Assembly: GCA_029262835.1 (NCBI GenBank)
Contig: JAJCYQ010000051.1
Span: 1-35,976, forward strand
Source: Bacteroidota bacterium
Lineage (GTDB): Bacteria > Bacteroidota > Rhodothermia > Rhodothermales > UBA10348
DNA length: 35,976 nt
Direction of reading: 5' to 3'
The position numbers and the translations under genes are program-made. Below the pieces are notes generated by a model. That model saw only the letters and a program-made list of their open reading frames with translations. It ran no database searches and was not told where the DNA came from. Of the stretch, positions 34,478 through 35,976 are shown piece by piece; the stretch's first letter is position 1; every line of letters starts with the position of its first letter.

Positions 34478-35215
34478 CTATCGGTCCTTCACGCACCGGA
34501 ATCCGATACTTTCCGACCGAACATCCTGCAGCGTGCCGGCCCTTCGGGCTGTGCGCGCTGCAGGTGTGTTCTGGGCATAGCTTCCCCCGCGCAAAATGCG
34601 CATATCGAAGTTTTGCATATCGAACCATTCGGGCTCGGCGCCAGGTTCTGGATATTTCGGATAGTAGTCGGCAATCCACTCGGCTACGTTGCCGCCCATG
34701 TCATAGAGGCCGAATGCGTTCGGAAGTTTGCTGCCCACAATGAACGACTCGGCCAGGCTGTTGTCATGGGAGCGCACGTAGTCGCCGGCCTCTTCGCTGC
34801 TGTTCGTCCCAGGGTAGCGCTGCTTGAGCGCGCCGCCTGCTGCCAAAAACTCCCACTCCGGCTCCGTCGGCAGCCGGCCGCCGACGAACGCGCAGAAGGC
34901 TACCGCATCGGCCCACATTACGCTGTGGACGGCCCGCGCACCCCGGTCCACGTTCCCGGGCATATGACGCTCCCGGCCCGTCGTCGCCGTAAACCAGTCG
35001 TATTGGTCCCACGTGGTTTCGTACCGGGATGCCCACAGATCACCAACTTCGACGACATGAACGGGCGTAGCATCAGGATCCATGCCCGTTACCACATCTC
35101 CCATCGTAAACTGGCCGCCCTCAACAGCCACCCATTCCAATCCCGGCGCCTCCGGAATCCTGCTCGATGCACAACCCGCACCGAACAGCATGACTACAAT
35201 GCAAATCCGTTTCAT
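34478..35215 (-). CDS. Formylglycine-generating-enzyme (SUMF/FGE) domain lipoprotein
   Basis: 245 residues from the ATG at 35215; an ATG at 35230 adds five and is equally possible. A short lipoprotein-like signal MKRICIVVMLFGAGC precedes the FGE-sulfatase domain: EWVAVEGGQFTMGDVV, the TEPEWEFLAAGG block, YDMGGNVAEWIADYY, and the typical C-terminal RILRGGSY and GFRCVKD. Glycine at the -3 position makes the lipobox atypical. The domain often serves as a binding or C-lectin-like scaffold rather than as an enzyme. No sulfatase gene is adjacent, so catalysis on a sulfatase cysteine is not supported by context. Confidence 0.9.
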   Translation of the reverse strand: MKRICIVVMLFGAGCASSRIPEAPGLEWVAVEGGQFTMGDVVTGMDPDATPVHVVEVGDLWASRYETTWDQYDWFTATTGRERHMPGNVDRGARAVHSVMWADAVAFCAFVGGRLPTEPEWEFLAAGGALKQRYPGTNSSEEAGDYVRSHDNSLAESFIVGSKLPNAFGLYDMGGNVAEWIADYYPKYPEPGAEPEWFDMQNFDMRILRGGSYAQNTPAARTARRAGTLQDVRSESIGFRCVKDR

Positions 35216-35318
35216 TGTCCTGAATTCCATGGCCCCTCTATCAATTCGTTTCCGGTGAGACACGCTTGAAGCCGTTCGGTTGCTGCGCCCGCGCGTCTGG
35301 CGGGCCGCTTCCCGGCTG

Positions 35319-35484
35319 TTGAAACCTGAGCCTGTCGAATCCGAAACAGTTACACTTGCGCTCACACGCGGTGGACCAAAGAGACAGGCTCATCCTTCAG
35401 ACTTTGAAACCTGAGCCTGCTTCCTTGGTGGGGCGTGGCCGCACCGCGTATGTCACGTGATGGATTTTTGAAAGATGAGCCTGT
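35319..35484. repeat. Cluster of four 17-bp repeats (TTGAAAxxTGAGCCTGT type) in an intergenic region
   Basis: Three direct copies, at 35319-35335, 35404-35420 and 35468-35484, and one inverted copy at 35384-35400 share TGAGCCTG with a TTGAA-like 5' half. The inverted copy and the next direct copy form a hairpin with a 7-bp AGGCTCA/TGAGCCT core. The cluster fills most of the 473-base space upstream of the FGE lipoprotein start and of the last gene. The rest of that space (35485-35688) shows nothing recognisable except the ribosome-binding site of the last gene. Function unknown. Confidence 0.75.
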
Positions 35485-35688
35485 TTTCTGGGCAGGCAGG
35501 GCCAGGCCACTTCCGACAGCGGAGAGAACCACCCACGGAACACCACTGTTTCGACAACGGAACACTTTTGGGTCTGGCACACGGCCCAGAACCCCATAAA
35601 AGGAGCTTGGCACGCGGATTGTACCTGGAGGAAGTGTAAACCAAACACAACGGGCCACACGGCTCACAACCTCTACCAGGAACACACC

Positions 35689-35976
35689 ATGACGAACTTC
35701 AAAAACATCTTCGCTCTCGCCGCTCTTCTTATGCTTACCGCCTCGGTTTCGACCGCGCAGTCAAACAAGGCCACGCACAGCGTCTCTGTCAACGTCGCAG
35801 AAATCGCCGTCATCTCGGTAAGCGGCGACGTCAGTATGCGCATTGCAACCGCAACAGCGGGCCAGGCGCCCGACCCCGTATCGGCCAAGAGCAGCTACAA
35901 CGTGACGACCAACGGCAAGGACAAGAAAATCACGGCCGAGCTCGACAAGGACATGCCTGAAGGCCTTACGCTGAAC
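35689..35976 (+). CDS. Secreted protein, 5' part only, unknown
   Basis: The ATG at 35689, with AGGA eight bases upstream, opens a frame that runs off the right edge after 96 codons. The first 24 residues (MTNFKNIFALAALLMLTASV...TAQ) are a standard signal peptide. The visible mature part is Ala/Val/Ser/Thr-rich with alternating hydrophobic residues, as in a periplasmic or surface beta-sandwich protein. No family can be assigned from this fragment. Confidence 0.8.
   Translation, partial: MTNFKNIFALAALLMLTASVSTAQSNKATHSVSVNVAEIAVISVSGDVSMRIATATAGQAPDPVSAKSSYNVTTNGKDKKITAELDKDMPEGLTLN

Overview
The window is a gene-dense bacterial chromosome segment, fairly GC-rich, with weak Shine-Dalgarno signals at many starts. 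The gene set points to a marine or halophilic member of Rhodothermota/Bacteroidota: a type III glutamine synthetase, a two-subunit 2-oxoglutarate:ferredoxin oxidoreductase, a PD40-propeller/beta-barrel outer-membrane protein, a class 2-like dihydroorotate dehydrogenase, and an ablA-ablB beta-lysine osmolyte cassette. This placement is an inference from family content. No 16S gene or taxonomic marker search was available.

Layout. Positions 1-4242 (minus) hold a tightly coupled operon: a PspA/IM30 protein, two uncharacterised proteins (one soluble, one membrane plus coiled coil), an enoyl-CoA hydratase, a CorC/HlyC-type CBS membrane protein, and the start of a further gene that leaves the window. 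Next come pyrimidine-nucleoside phosphorylase (4331-5668), a cysteine-free bL31 with a strong terminator (5710-6026), and korA-korB (6091-9106), all on minus. Then apaG (+) with a tiny coupled leader ORF, a small unknown gene (-), thyA-folA (+), an ECF sigma factor followed by purB (-), a small membrane protein (+), and an Lrp/AsnC regulator followed by glnN (-).

Positions 16726-18077 form a small islet: a CAU-anticodon tRNA (probably Ile2), a lipoprotein with a glycine-rich C-terminus, a small membrane protein and a strong hairpin. The cell-elongation pair mrdA-rodA (18084-21175, minus) diverges from a large secreted metalloprotease-like/PD40/beta-barrel protein (21421-24516). Next come pyrD, a long-chain acyl-CoA synthetase and tRNA-Pro(CGG). 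Two 78-bp structured repeats follow that tRNA, and each ends in a copy of the tRNA 3' end. A MacB/FtsX-like permease and a DoxX-like membrane protein follow on minus. The ablA-ablB-SSF transporter cassette (30111-33789) suggests synthesis of N-epsilon-acetyl-beta-lysine and solute uptake under salt stress. The window ends with an AhpD-like protein, an FGE/SUMF-like lipoprotein (-), a cluster of short GAGCCTG-core repeats, and the start of a secreted protein.

Most genes are housekeeping: nucleotide metabolism (deoA, thyA, folA, purB, pyrD), nitrogen (lrp, glnN), reductive or TCA carbon flow (korAB), wall elongation and lipid metabolism. The least explained items are the tRNA-Pro-linked repeats (similar in architecture to the E. 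coli tyrT/rtT repeats), the PspA operon whose first two proteins share a C-terminal KTIG motif, the KorB N-terminal 11-residue repeat, the class 1-type cysteine in a class 2-type PyrD, and the tRNA-adjacent lipoprotein pair.
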